Positions 20,690 through 30,490 of a stretch of 36,000 bases of DNA are shown here, piece after piece. A program made the position numbers and the translations under genes. Below the pieces are notes generated by a model that worked only from the letters and a program-made list of their open reading frames with translations, searched no databases and had not been told where the DNA came from. Every line of letters begins with the position of its first letter. Position 1 is the first letter of the stretch. Origin of the DNA: Owenia fusiformis (Eukaryota; Annelida; Polychaeta; Sabellida; Oweniidae); assembly GCA_903813345.2 (NCBI GenBank), contig CAIIXF020000071.1, positions 1 through 36,000 of the forward strand, read 5' to 3'.

Positions 20690-21782
20690 CAGACGTATTG
20701 AGCTTAGGGAACTTTATCCATGTTGCTTATATTGTATCGTTCACGGACGTCTATCATGGTGAACGGAGTTGATTTGTGTTTGTGCTCATCCTCCATTTTT
20801 CTGTGTTCCAAATGTCTGGCAGAAAGCCGCTTTGTTCAACATTGTTTGTTTTTGTATTGTTTGAATGGGCTCTAAATAGGAATATTTCCTTTGTTATCGC
20901 ATTCTGGTTCATATTACACAACCTTCCAAGAAAACATAATTTTCTAGTGTCAATTGTTCTTTCAAGGGGCATGGACTGTGTAAGACCATGAACATTGTCT
21001 GTTCTGGTTGTTTTGTACAGTTCTAGGTTTTTAAGTATGAATCTCCGCGCTCTTTCTAGTTCCAGTATATTACTCTGAGTTAGATTATGCCAGAGTTCAC
21101 ATCCATACAGTGCAGATGGCATACAAATTGAATTAATCAATTTTAGACCAGTTAATAGAATCAATCCCTTAAGATGGACCCCTAATCCAACTATGGATGC
21201 GAATGTGCTCCTCATTTTCTGGCATGCATTGGTAATTGTGTTCTTGCGTTCAAGAGTCGACTGATATAGATTTCCGAGGTATTTCATATCACCAGCCTCG
21301 GTTATTTTTCCTATTTCTGTTATCCATTTTCTAGATAATTGCAGTTTTTCATTTGTTTGTTTTGTTTCTCCAAATGTCATTATTGATGATTTTCTTACAT
21401 TGAAGTTTAACCTCCCTTGTTTGGAGGAGTTAATGGCTATAGACATCATGGATTCTAGCCTTTGTTTGTTATTGGCTATTAGAGCTACATCATCGGTGTA
21501 TGCCGCAGTGCAACATGGGATGTTGTGCATCGTGGTACCTTGTCTTGAGTCTCCTATCTTGGTCAGGGGTTCATTGATGAATATGGTATACAGCCAGCCA
21601 GATAGGATTCCTCCCTGTCTCACTGATTGCTCTATAGTAAACCACTCTGATCGATGTCCTTTGAAGGCTATAGCTCCCTCTAGATGTTTATACTGCTTAT
21701 AGAGGATGTACCAGAAGTGACCACGAATGCCTAGCTTGTGCAGCTTAAGGAAAAGTCCATGGTGATACACAGCTTCACAATT
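20690..21782 (-). mobile_element. 5'-truncated non-LTR retrotransposon, reverse transcriptase region
   Basis: The minus-strand frame is open from 21782 to the stop at 20754 (about 342 codons). It has clear RT landmarks: VYHHGLFLKLHKLGIRG just after the motif A position, SVRQGGILSGWLYTIFINE, the catalytic box as AAYTDDVALIA, FNVRKSSIMTFG, MKYLGNLYQ, and the thumb/connection region with LYGCELWHN and ERARRFILK. The usual YADD is YTDD and the usual LSPWLF is LSGWLY. The motif A aspartate is missing because the element begins at the truncation point, and there is no endonuclease upstream. The last residues before the stop depart from the usual C-terminus, suggesting a frameshift. The element is therefore inactive. 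Confidence 0.85.
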
Positions 21783-21954
21783 TTACTGAGAAATTGCCAC
21801 CATTTATTTTTGACCAGAGTCCTATACCATTGCACATTGGCGAATTTACTGGTCACAGTCTTAGGAAATATCACAGAGTAAGATGGATCACTTTCTTGAA
21901 GGCAGGTTGTTTCAATAACAGGTTTTCTTGACAGATCCATTTCCAATATCACTT
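21783..21954 (-). CDS. Possible host exon, interrupted by the LINE
   Basis: A strong acceptor context lies on the minus strand: TTTAAATATTTTCAG with AG at 21956-21955. The frame after it is open for about 58 codons and looks protein-like: VILEMDLSRKPVIETTCLQ, then a middle with SYSVIFPKTVTSKFANVQWY, then KNKWWQFLSKIVK. Reading then enters the 5'-truncated LINE with no convincing donor. It has one Cys and a later VQWY, faintly like an Ig-type B/C strand pair, but that is too little to assign a fold. It is oriented like the Death-domain exon 7.2 kb upstream and could be part of the same gene. Confidence 0.3.
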
Positions 21955-22608
21955 CTGAAAATATTTAAAGATTTGTGTCATTATTTATTACATCTCAAGT
22001 TTCCTTAATTTTAGAATTCATCATTCGGCTTCAGAGATTAACCTGAGAGGACCATAAGGGAATAACTAACTATATAGCACAGTGTAACAAGTGATTAAAT
22101 ATGCAAAATGTCACTACCTGCCATATGTCACAGATGCTGAACACTGACGACGAAACACTTAAAGGGAATGCGAAGTTTTGTCCCTTAAACTTGATTATAA
22201 GTTAGAATAAAGATATATCTTTCAATCCAACTTAGTTTTATTGTTCTATCATTCACCCTATGCAGACAGAGCCTGTGGGAAATATTGGGTGCGGCGCAAA
22301 TGAGCGGAGGGTGCGGAGCTAACGGTCATTTTTGAATTTAAAATTGGGATATTTCTGAAACTAAGCCGTTTTGGGACTTCAAATATACCAAGATATGTGT
22401 ATTTGACACCAAATATCAATAAAATTGTGAAAATAGTAGTGCAATTCATTTTATAGCGACGCAGTATGCCTTAAACATTTCCCAGACCTATATATTTTGA
22501 GACTATCCTTTTAATACTGCGTCCCCAGCATTCATAAAAAATGGTGTTCAAGATACACTACCCATGCAAATTATTTTTGCATCTTGGAAGCCAGGCAGTA
22601 TCTGTGTG

Positions 22609-22746
22609 ATTTTATAAAAATTCGGAAATGTTCTTCAGATATGAGCCCCTCTAAATATTGGGTGCGGAGCTACGTTTATGGAGCTGCTCCGCACCCAATA
22701 TTTAGAGGGGGCTCATATCTGAAAAAATTTCCGAATTTTTATAAAA
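22609..22746. repeat. Long hairpin, about 62-bp arms, 15-base loop
   Basis: Bases 22609-22670 pair with 22686-22746 with very few mismatches; shared words are AAAAATTCGGAAAT, CAGATATGAGCCCC and AAATATTGGGTGCGGAGC. The stem would give a long double-stranded RNA if transcribed. It sits inside the 22163-24528 element. Confidence 0.85.
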
Positions 22747-22867
22747 TTTTGCAAAACCCGGGGCTCAATAACAATCAGAAATGAACAAATATTATAACTC
22801 CGAGTTATAATTTCTACGCCTTCCCTGCGGCCTGTAAAAATCTGCATACGCCGTACGGAGGCCGCAA

Positions 22868-22894
22868 GGCGAGCGTAGTTTTTCTACGCTCGCC
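22868..22894. repeat. Perfect GC-rich stem-loop, 11-bp stem
   Basis: GGCGAGCGTAG pairs with CTACGCTCGCC around TTTTT. It lies in a GC-rich island within the TTAA element that also has CGCCGTACGG and TTGCGGCCGCCG words. Confidence 0.75.
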
Positions 22895-24734
22895 GCAGAA
22901 ATTCACCGATTTAATTGATCTGCGGTCGACTTGCGGCCGCCGTGCGACAAAATAATGTGACTGGGGTGTAAATTGAAAATCATTATAATACTGTAAAATA
23001 CTGTAGAACTGTACTTACCACGGATGTTATATAATTAAATTCGAGCTCGAAATCAGGAATTGTTTTTAACACAAAATAAGTATATAATAAAATAGATATT
23101 ATTAAACTATTGGCGTACTATCAATACGGCAATTGCCTTATGAAATATCATACTACAATCGACCCCATCATCTCCCCGCATCACTGAATGTTATGAGCCT
23201 TCTCTTGTCATGATCTAAGGTGAAATACCATTGAATTTTGAAAAGCTTTTTTGTCATATCGAATGTCGCTACGGTGATATGATGATTGCAATTGGTCGTT
23301 TAACAACTGAGAAAAATTAAACATTACGTATTATTCTTTGAAAGTATGACAGTGGCATGTCCTTGTAAAGCTATTGCCAATCTTAATATTTAGGAGATTG
23401 ACATTTACATACATATCATTTAGACGACATCGATTTTTTGTTTTTTTGTTTACGTTTTTCATCAGAATTTAAATGGCTAAACACTTTAGGGAGTTACTGT
23501 TTCATCGGATTACTACTTTTTGTTTTATTTCTTTCATTCTCCAATATGTACCTATTCATATTTGAATAGAATACTACAGATTGAAGAAATCTACCATTTA
23601 TGATTAGGTAAGAAAGCAATTGCGGCAGTATGCCTATTTGCCGACGTATACCTTAAGGTTAATAATGATGTGCCGTAAATGCTCATCAGCGCATTAATGA
23701 GCATTAGCATAGATTTTGATATTTTAAATGGTATGTCGTGTATTTACATAAATATGGTAAATGCAACTATTTGTTGGATGCGTTCAGCCGATGATATAAC
23801 TTACTTATTTTCACCACAAATACGCCAACACATTAGCCACATTAATCTTAATTAGTTAAATAAATCCCAATTGGTGCACAGTAATGCATTTATGTGTAAA
23901 TGCCATTTTGTATATTTTAATGCATTTACCTCATTTATTGGTTAAATATACAAGAAAGCATTAACAGGATTTGAACAGATTTATCCTTTTTGACCCAGTG
24001 AATTATCATTATATAAAATAATTCTAGTGGATATTTTTCAAGTGGAATATAATGCGATGACTTCCGAATTGCGCAGCCGATATTTCATAAGTTTAGTGAT
24101 TTTTCTACCTAGCCTATACTATATCACATTGGAGAAAATAAATACAAACATTTGAAAAAATACATTGCAACAATTCAATTTCTATGAAGAATATATTGAA
24201 ACAACTTTTCCAAATATATAATATGATATGGACATGAACATGCGGCAACAATGTTAAGTGGACAGAAATAGTTATAAAATATCAGTGAAATGTGTTCTAT
24301 TTCTGCGATCAGAGTATGACGCGACATTTCCCAGGCATCAATTTTAAGGCATCAATGACGTCATTGATACATAACAATGGCGGCATCCGCAGCGATCCTG
24401 ATATGGGTACTTTGAACTTGAATTATATGTTAGTTTAAACACGATATGTCCCATGAGTGAGCTGAAGTGATAGATGATGGTTATAAGTAGTCAGCGTGTA
24501 AATTAGAACATGAAACTTCGCATTCCCTTTAATGCCAAACACCATCCAGAAAAAAGTTGGAAACTTTAATAACAATGGTGGTAGGAAGCGATCTGAGGCA
24601 CTTTGGTCAGGTCAGAATAATTTATCCTGTGACTTAGGTCATGTTTTAGGCCAATCTCATCAGAAAATACTGGTCTTTTGACCCTTAAATTAAGATTTCT
24701 GGGGGCACATTATTATTCAACTATCAAACAAATC

Positions 24735-25782
24735 TAAACCAGAACAATGGCAACGCCAAAGTGTAGCGAATCCCATCGAACAGCCATGGATGGCATTTTT
24801 ACAAACAAAGGATATAGCACAGCCATTTTTCAAAATGGCCGCCTTCTACCAAAAGTGTCATTAGACCATGTGCCATGCTTATAGTATTCACATACCAAAT
24901 ATGAGCAAAATCGCTCCACTACTTTTCAAGTTATAGTAAAATACGTTAAAATGGCGGCCATTTTTCAAAATGGCCACCTTCTACCAAAAGTGCCATTAGA
25001 CAGTGTGCCGTGCTTATAGTATTCACATACCAAATATAAACAAAATCGTTCCACTACTTTTCGAGTTATAGTAAAATACGTTAAAATGGCGGCCATTTTG
25101 AAAAATGACCGCCTTCTACCAAAAGTGTCATTAGACAGTGTGCCATGCTTACAGTATTCACATACCAAATATGAACAAAATCGCTTCACTACTTTTCGAG
25201 TTATAGTAAAATACGTTAAAATGGCGGCCATTTTTCAATTTTTTTTGAAAAATGACCGCCTTCTACCAAAAGTGTCATTAGACAGTGTGCCATGCTTACA
25301 GTATTCACATACCAAATATGAACAAAATCGCTTCACTACTTTTCGAGTTATAGTAAAATACGTTAAAATGGCGGCCATTTTCCACTACTTTTCGAGTTAC
25401 AGCAAAAATCGTAAAATAACGAGTAAAGACCGCCATTTTTCAAGATGGCTGCCATGTGCTTCTTTAATATCTACATTTCTAGCTTTATTAATGTCCTATA
25501 TAATTTTTTTACATCTAAAACATATTGCTATTACAGTTTTACATATTGCACCTAAATTACTGTAAATTCGGCACTAGAATGGCCGCCATTTTGAAATGAG
25601 CAGCCATTTTGAAAATTGGCTTTCGAGCAGAACTTCTACCCCCATAGGGTATATGTGTACAAAATATGAACAAAATCGGGCCGACAGTATTTGAGTTATT
25701 GCCCGGACGGACGGACGGACGTACGTACGGACGGACGGACGGAGGCGTTCCCTATATCCCTCCGAACTTCGTTCGATGGGAT
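24735..25782 (+). mobile_element. Pearl-like element C with a different core satellite
   Basis: The head is AGAACAATGGCAACGCCAAA then GTGTAGCGAATCCCATCGAA. The tail hairpin reads TATCCCTCCGAACTTCGTTC then GATGGGATA. ATCCCATCGAAC (24770-24781) is the exact complement of 25771-25782. The core repeats start at AATGRCCGCCTTCTACC near 24833, 24969, 25102 and 25249 (about 134-147 bp) and carry CAGTGTGCCATGCTTA, ATTCACATACCAAATATGA and TTTTCGAGTTATAGTAAAAT. A long GGAC/ACGG microsatellite (25705-25743) precedes the tail. The core differs from A and B, but head, microsatellite and tail are the same. Confidence 0.8.
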
Positions 25783-25783
25783 A

Positions 25784-25880
25784 AGATTCAAGATTCAAGA
25801 TTCAAGATTCAAGATTTTATTGTGTTTCAAACCAAACACTTGGTTTCCTCACAAAATCAATTACAAGACATTTACATATA
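25784..25880 (-). mobile_element. LINE/SINE 3' tail with (TCTTGAA)n
   Basis: On the minus strand the sequence reads CAATAAAATCTTGAATCTTG and continues in heptamers, with four to five TCTTGAA units in all. A polyadenylation signal followed by a short tandem tail is typical of CR1/L2-type retroelement 3' ends. The body would lie to the right. No reverse transcriptase was found there, and how far it extends is unclear. It directly abuts the tail of pearl-like element C. Confidence 0.5.
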
Positions 25881-26340
25881 ATTATACAGTTAAAAAAAAA
25901 TATAATAACCAATGCTTATTTGCTTTGGTGTTTCTGTTAATAGTTACCATATCTGAAATACATATGTAAAAAATTGGATAATTTTAACTTCGTTTTGAAA
26001 ATGATCAATTTTTTCACCTATAAATCATAAAATTTAGGGGGTTGGGGAGGCACTGATCGGAACTGAAAATCTTATTTCTCAATCAATCTTTGTTGAATAT
26101 TGATAAAACTTTTCTTAAAATAGCCCTGATATGTCCTCAACATATTGCCATAAAGAAAAATGTCAGATACTGACATATCTCTCTATTGGTGTCAATTTAC
26201 CTCTAACCTCTTTTATTGTTTAACAAGGCACAGACATGAACAATATCGTACCTAAAACACAGCATTTCGGTCTTGTTGACCAAGAAAGCAAGATGGCTGC
26301 AGAAAAGTTAATCAGCTCTAGAACTTATCACTGTGTAACA
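25881..26340. other. No recognised gene
   Basis: AT-rich. ACAATATCGTACCT at about 26242 recurs at about 27774, on the other side of the 162-bp satellite. Confidence 0.4.
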
Positions 26341-26344
26341 TATG

Positions 26345-27745
26345 TAAAAATTTGAATGGTTTGGCTGGAAACCTGTAGACAAGTCTTTAAAGTGAAGATT
26401 TTAGGACGGAAAATCCAAAATGGCCACCTTAAAATTTACTCACAATGGCCAAAAACTAATCATTTCTTGACATTGATATGTAGAAACATCCCTGAAAATT
26501 TCAGATGAATCCCTCAAATGGTTTGGCTGGAAACCTGTAGACAAGTCTTGAAAGTGAAGATTTTAGGACGGAAAATCCAAAATGGCCACCTTAAAATTTA
26601 CCCAGAATGCCCAAAAAACAATCAGTTCTTGACGTTGATATGTAGAAACATCCCTGAAAATTTCAGATGAATCCCTCAAATGGTTTGGCTGAAAATCTGT
26701 AGACAAGTCTTGAAAGTGAAGATTTTAGGACGGAAAATCCAAAATGGCCACCTTAAAATTTACCCAGAATGCCCAAAAAACAATCAGTTCTTGACGTTGA
26801 TATGTAAAAAAATCCCTGAAAATTTCAGATGAATCCCTCAAATGGTTTGGCTGAAAATCTGTAGACAAGTCTTGAAAGTGAAGATTTTAGGACGGAAAAT
26901 CCAAAATGGCCACCTTAAAATTTACTCACAATGGCCAAAAACTAAACAGTTCTTGACATTGATATGTAGAAACCTTAAAATTTACCCAGAATGCCCAAAA
27001 AACAATCAGTTCTTGACGTTGATATGTAGAAACATCCCTGAAAATTTCAGATGAATCCCTCAAATGGTTTGGCTGAAAACCTGTAGACAAGTCTTGAAAG
27101 TGAAGATTTTAGGACGGAAAATCCAAAATGGGCACCTTAAAATTTACCCAGGATGCCCAAAAACCAATCAGTTCTTGACGTTGATATGTAGAAACATCCC
27201 TGAAAATTTCAGATGAATCCCTCAAATGGTTTGGCTGAAAATCTGTAGACAAGTCTTGAAAGTGAAGATTTTAGGACAGAAAATCCAAAATGGCCACCTT
27301 AAAATTTAACCAGAATGCCCAAAAACTAATCAGTTCTTGACGTTGATATGTAGAAACATCCCAGAAAATTTCAGATGAATCCCTCAAATGGTTTGGCTGA
27401 AAACCTGTAGACAAGTCTTGAAAGTGAAGATTTTAGGACGGAAAATCCAAAATGGTCACCTTAAAATTTACCCAGAATGCCCAAAAACTAATCAGTTCTT
27501 GACGTTGATATGTAGAAACATCCCTGAAAATTTCAGATGAATCCCTCAAATGGTTTGGCTGGAAACCTGTAGACAAGTCTTGAAAGTGAAGATTTTAGGA
27601 CGGAAAATCCAAAATGGCCACCTTAAAATTCACCAAGAATGCCCAAAAACTAATCAGTTCTTGATGTTGATATGTAGAAACATCCCTGAAAATTTCAGAT
27701 GAATCCCTGAAATGATTTGGCTGGAAACCTGTAGTCAAGCTGAAA
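26345..27745 (+). repeat. 162-bp satellite array, nine phase marks
   Basis: ATGGTTTGGCTG (ATGATTTGGCTG in the last unit) recurs at 26356, 26518, 26680, 26842, 27064, 27226, 27388, 27550 and 27712. All spacings are exactly 162 bp except one of 222 bp, which contains a 60-bp internal duplication. Each unit includes GTAGACAAGTCTTGAAAGTG, GGACGGAAAATCCAAAATGG and ACATCCCTGAAAATTTCAG. The units are very similar with no indels. 162 is a multiple of three, but each unit has stops in the frames examined, so it is not a coding repeat. Confidence 0.9.
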
Positions 27746-27928
27746 AGTGAGACGCCGCCCGTCAAGCTGACTACAATATCGTACCTCTTGTTAGATACGA
27801 TAATAAAAAGAGGAGTCACCATTTTGTCATAAATACTTCATTTTATACAGGTCTACAGCCAAGTTGAAGCTGATTAGATTTAAATTGACTTCATATCCTT
27901 GTAGGGGACCCAAAGACATGTAAAAATT

Positions 27929-28199
27929 GGCAGGTTGAAGTGGGAGTGAGATTCTATGAATAAACAATAGGAACTGAAGGGTTAATATGAGATGTGCAGT
28001 GCACATGCGCTAATACGTATTTAAAAGCTGATTGTGCAAATTAATTAAAAAAAATTTTGAAATCAAATTTTCTCCACACTTGGGAGGGTATATTTATAAC
28101 TTTTTATTACATTGTACTACTCATAGGGAGGGCATATTATTCCTTCAGTTCCTATTGTTTATTCATAGAATCTCACTCAATCTCCCACTTCAACCTGCC
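27929..28199. repeat. Inverted repeat, about 55-bp arms
   Basis: GGCAGGTTGAAGTGGGAG at 27929 pairs with the end of 28142-28199, and AACAATAGGAACTGAAGG is shared inside. The right arm has a few extra bases. The loop is about 160 bases. It has no terminal duplication that I can see. Confidence 0.7.
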
Positions 28200-28222
28200 A
28201 TGCAGGTCTCGAGGGCTTACAG

Positions 28223-28350
28223 ACAACTCATCCCCTAGGCAACTCATCCCCTGGACATCTCATTCCCTTGAGAACTCATCCCCTAGACATCTTATCCCCT
28301 GGACAACTCATCCCCTAGACAACTCATACCCTGGACAACTAATCCTTTAT
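28223..28350 (+). repeat. 16-bp minisatellite, eight units
   Basis: Units of the form ACAACTCATCCCCTAG repeat head to tail with exact 16-bp spacing and one to three substitutions each. Last-base variants (TAG, TGG, TTG) alternate, suggesting a 32-bp higher-order period. Confidence 0.85.
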
Positions 28351-28590
28351 CACATGAAGCCAAATTGTTTAGTGTTTCTGGAAAAGAAATATTTAATAAA
28401 TACACCTTGGATCATTCTAAATATTATTTTTCACTATTGACACAAATAAAACAGTCAAATGGTGCCATTAAAAAAAGTAGATCTCTTGTCCTTATATTAC
28501 TAATGACTCAATATTTCTCAACAAAAAGCTTTCTTTCTGCATAATTTTGAAACATGAACTTCAGTAGCTAACCTATTAACTAAAGTATTT

Positions 28591-29080
28591 TTAAATTTAA
28601 CTTCTGCAATTGATTTAGTCCCACACAAATTATTAATATCCAAACTTAAGGGTTATGGATGTAACCTGCACTTTGTCAAATTAATAGGAGAGTTCGAGTC
28701 AAAGTAAACGGTACACTTTCAAAATGGTCTTCCAATAGTATGTATAATTAAAATGAGCTTAATATGCAGACCGATAATTTTGTCACCAATGCTGGTGTAC
28801 CACAGGGGTCTGTCCTTGAACCCCTGCTATTTCTCATACATATCAACGATCGGCCTGATGAGTTAGTTTCAAAATCGTTCATTTTTGCTGATGACACCTC
28901 AATTTATTGTCCATACAAAAAAATGAAGTGTTTTTCAATATTCACGAGCCAATCCAAAGTGATCTAAACAAACTTGCTCTCTGGGCAATTCAAAGCTCAA
29001 AAAAGTGCAGATATGATTTTTTCTAGGAGGAACATTTTATACCCATCTTTTACTCAAAAGCTAAATGTGATGCTTTAATG
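28591..29080 (+). mobile_element. Degenerate non-LTR retrotransposon RT fragment
   Basis: Conceptual reading in three shifting frames gives the RT series: LNLTSAIDLVPHKLLISKLK (motif A region, aspartate kept), [35 protein letters not shown], then FADDTSIYC (catalytic FADD), [11 protein letters not shown] and ADMIFSRRNILYPSF. At least two frameshifts and in-frame stops are present, so it is dead. The [13 protein letters not shown]-like motif points to a CR1/Jockey-type clade, unlike the LINE at 20.7-21.8 kb. Confidence 0.85.
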
Positions 29081-29201
29081 CAATAAAATTCTTAAAACAT
29101 CAGGAAGATCAATGGCATAATTTTGTAAAGAGTCAAATATCCCGGTCCTTGCCCGCTCTCTTACTTTGACCAACATTACTCTTAGATTAAGTAATAATTA
29201 C

Positions 29202-29482
29202 CTACCCTTTATGTTCTGAAGTTAATTTAACCAGATCATTTCTTTTTATTTCTTTCAAAATGGAAGATAGTAACTCATGCTTCCCATCACAATCCTGGTT
29301 GGTTAAGGTTTGGAGCCATTGCTTAAGGAGTTGAAAATTTACTTCTACTGGATTGTATGAATATGATGTTTTTGTTTTCTCAATATCTGCAAGATCAATC
29401 TTGAGGTTGACTCCAAGTTGTACCGTAGCTTGGGATCCAATTTTTCCAGCAATACAATATAAGAATTTGTCATCCAAAGGCA
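29202..29482 (-). CDS. Death domain exon
   Basis: The frame after a good acceptor (TTAACTTTTTTTACAG, AG at 29484-29483) encodes about 93 residues. It starts PLDDKFLYCIAGKIGSQATV, continues LGVNLKIDLADIEKTKT, then VNFQLLKQWLQTLTNQD, and ends with HELLSSILKEIKRNDLVKLT. The order fits the six-helix Death domain: an LxxIAxxIG first helix, a DIEK-type third helix, an LLxxWLQ fourth helix, and the LLxxLxEIxRNDLVxL ending of helices 5-6. Death domains recruit partners by homotypic contact in apoptosis and innate immune signalling in the cytoplasm. The tryptophan common after the first helix is absent. The frame meets TAG at 29202, but a GTAGGT donor overlaps that stop, so it may be terminal or internal. 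The entry phase (one base carried from upstream) means earlier exons exist beyond 29.5 kb; I could not find them. Confidence 0.8.
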
Positions 29483-29589
29483 CTGTAAAAAAAGTTAACA
29501 TGATATATTTATTAAACATATTTGAAGAAATTGTATTCAGAAACATGGACACAAATGTGTGCAACGTACATGTCCTCACCAATAGGTGA

Positions 29590-30246
29590 TCCTATAAACT
29601 GCAAAGGACAAGTCTGGGTTTGGAGAACAGTCATCTGGGCTAATATTTTTTGAAGAAAAATATAGAAACATCACCAAAATCAAATTATGAATATTCAAAA
29701 GAGGACATTTAAATCTACAATATGTAAAAATATCAAAATTGTCCAAAGCAGGCGTAATGTGCAGTAGACTAATGAACTTCGTTCTCCAAACTGAGACTCA
29801 TCGTTTTTCATCATGAATGCTGAACACTAATCAGTTGAAAAGCCAAGATTTTAAGTCAAAATTCCAATGTGACCTTAACCTTTAGCGTGCTGATGGTGTA
29901 CGCGTTCGCCAAGGCTAGTGTCCACTACAACTGCTATCTGACCCGGTCACCTAGATTGAACTTTAAAAACTAACTTTTTGCCGCCAGTATATCAGATTCT
30001 TTGTCACATAAAACTTTCACTGGGGCGATTAAATGACATCATTTTGATGCAAATGGCAACATTTTAAAAAAATTCAATTTAATTTACTTATGATCGTTTC
30101 TTATGAACCAGGCGAGTGTATCTTCCTTTTGTGAAAATTCTATCCAGATTTATTCAGTATTTATTGAGATATTAATTATTCAGTCCAGGGTATATCATTT
30201 TTTGCACTATTTAAAGAATAAGCTAGATGCGTGGGATAAAGGATGA
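29590..30246. other. Intron or intergenic, nothing recognised
   Basis: No coding sequence or repeat shared with the rest of the window was recognised. If the Death-domain gene continues upstream on the minus strand, this is intron. Confidence 0.4.
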
Positions 30247-30490
30247 GTATCGATATGGCGAACTTTTTGAACACACGTTTTTGAAAATTCTGAAAATTTT
30301 ACACCTTGTCAATTTAATGGTCATCTTTTGAATGGTAACAATATAATCAATAGATATAGATCTATATACTTTTCTCTATATTGTTTTAGAAAACACATCG
30401 GACACTTCTTTTGTTCTTGGTATCATATGTTCGGAATGAAATGAAACATCTATGCCAATCTCATTGGAACAAAATGTTGTTGATTTAAAA
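30247..30490 (+). repeat. Dispersed repeat, third copy
   Basis: It starts GTATCGATATGGCGAACTTT and matches 15303 onward, including GGTCATCTTTTGAATGGTAA and TATTGTTTTAG. The stretch that would hold the TTAA insertion site is diverged or deleted. Confidence 0.7.

Larger units (their letters stand above)
22163..24528. mobile_element. TTAA-flanked transposon, 2,366 bp, no transposase
   Basis: The 16-bp inverted ends AGGGAATGCGAAGTTT (22163-22178) and its exact complement (24513-24528) are flanked by TTAA (22159-22162 and 24529-24532). The full junction TTAAAGGGA fits the TTAAAGGRR of T2/Kolobok elements; piggyBac also uses TTAA but normally begins CCC. Outside the 16 bp the two ends differ. The interior has no ORF above about 70 codons, contains large and small hairpins and a GC-rich patch at 22810-22950, and has TGCGGAGC words near 22310, 22660 and 22690. 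It is a non-autonomous or decayed copy. Confidence 0.75.

Noticed and set aside
21783-21954. Immunoglobulin domain
   Set aside because: Only one cysteine and a VQWY word are visible; no second cysteine or DxxxYxC-type motif is present.
22163-24528. Assignment to piggyBac because of TTAA
   Set aside because: piggyBac termini normally start CCC after TTAA. These start AGGG, which fits T2/Kolobok better. Without a transposase neither is proven.
25086-25565. A 159-codon plus-strand open frame
   Set aside because: It is a read-through of the core satellite in pearl-like element C; the protein is the same block repeated, so openness comes from the repeat, not selection.
26842-27054. ORFs in the 162-bp satellite, whose length is a multiple of three
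   Set aside because: A stop occurs in each unit in the frames examined, so no continuous repeat protein can be made.
26345-27745. CRISPR-like regular spacing
   Set aside because: The whole unit is repeated with no unique spacers, and the genome is eukaryotic; it is a satellite.
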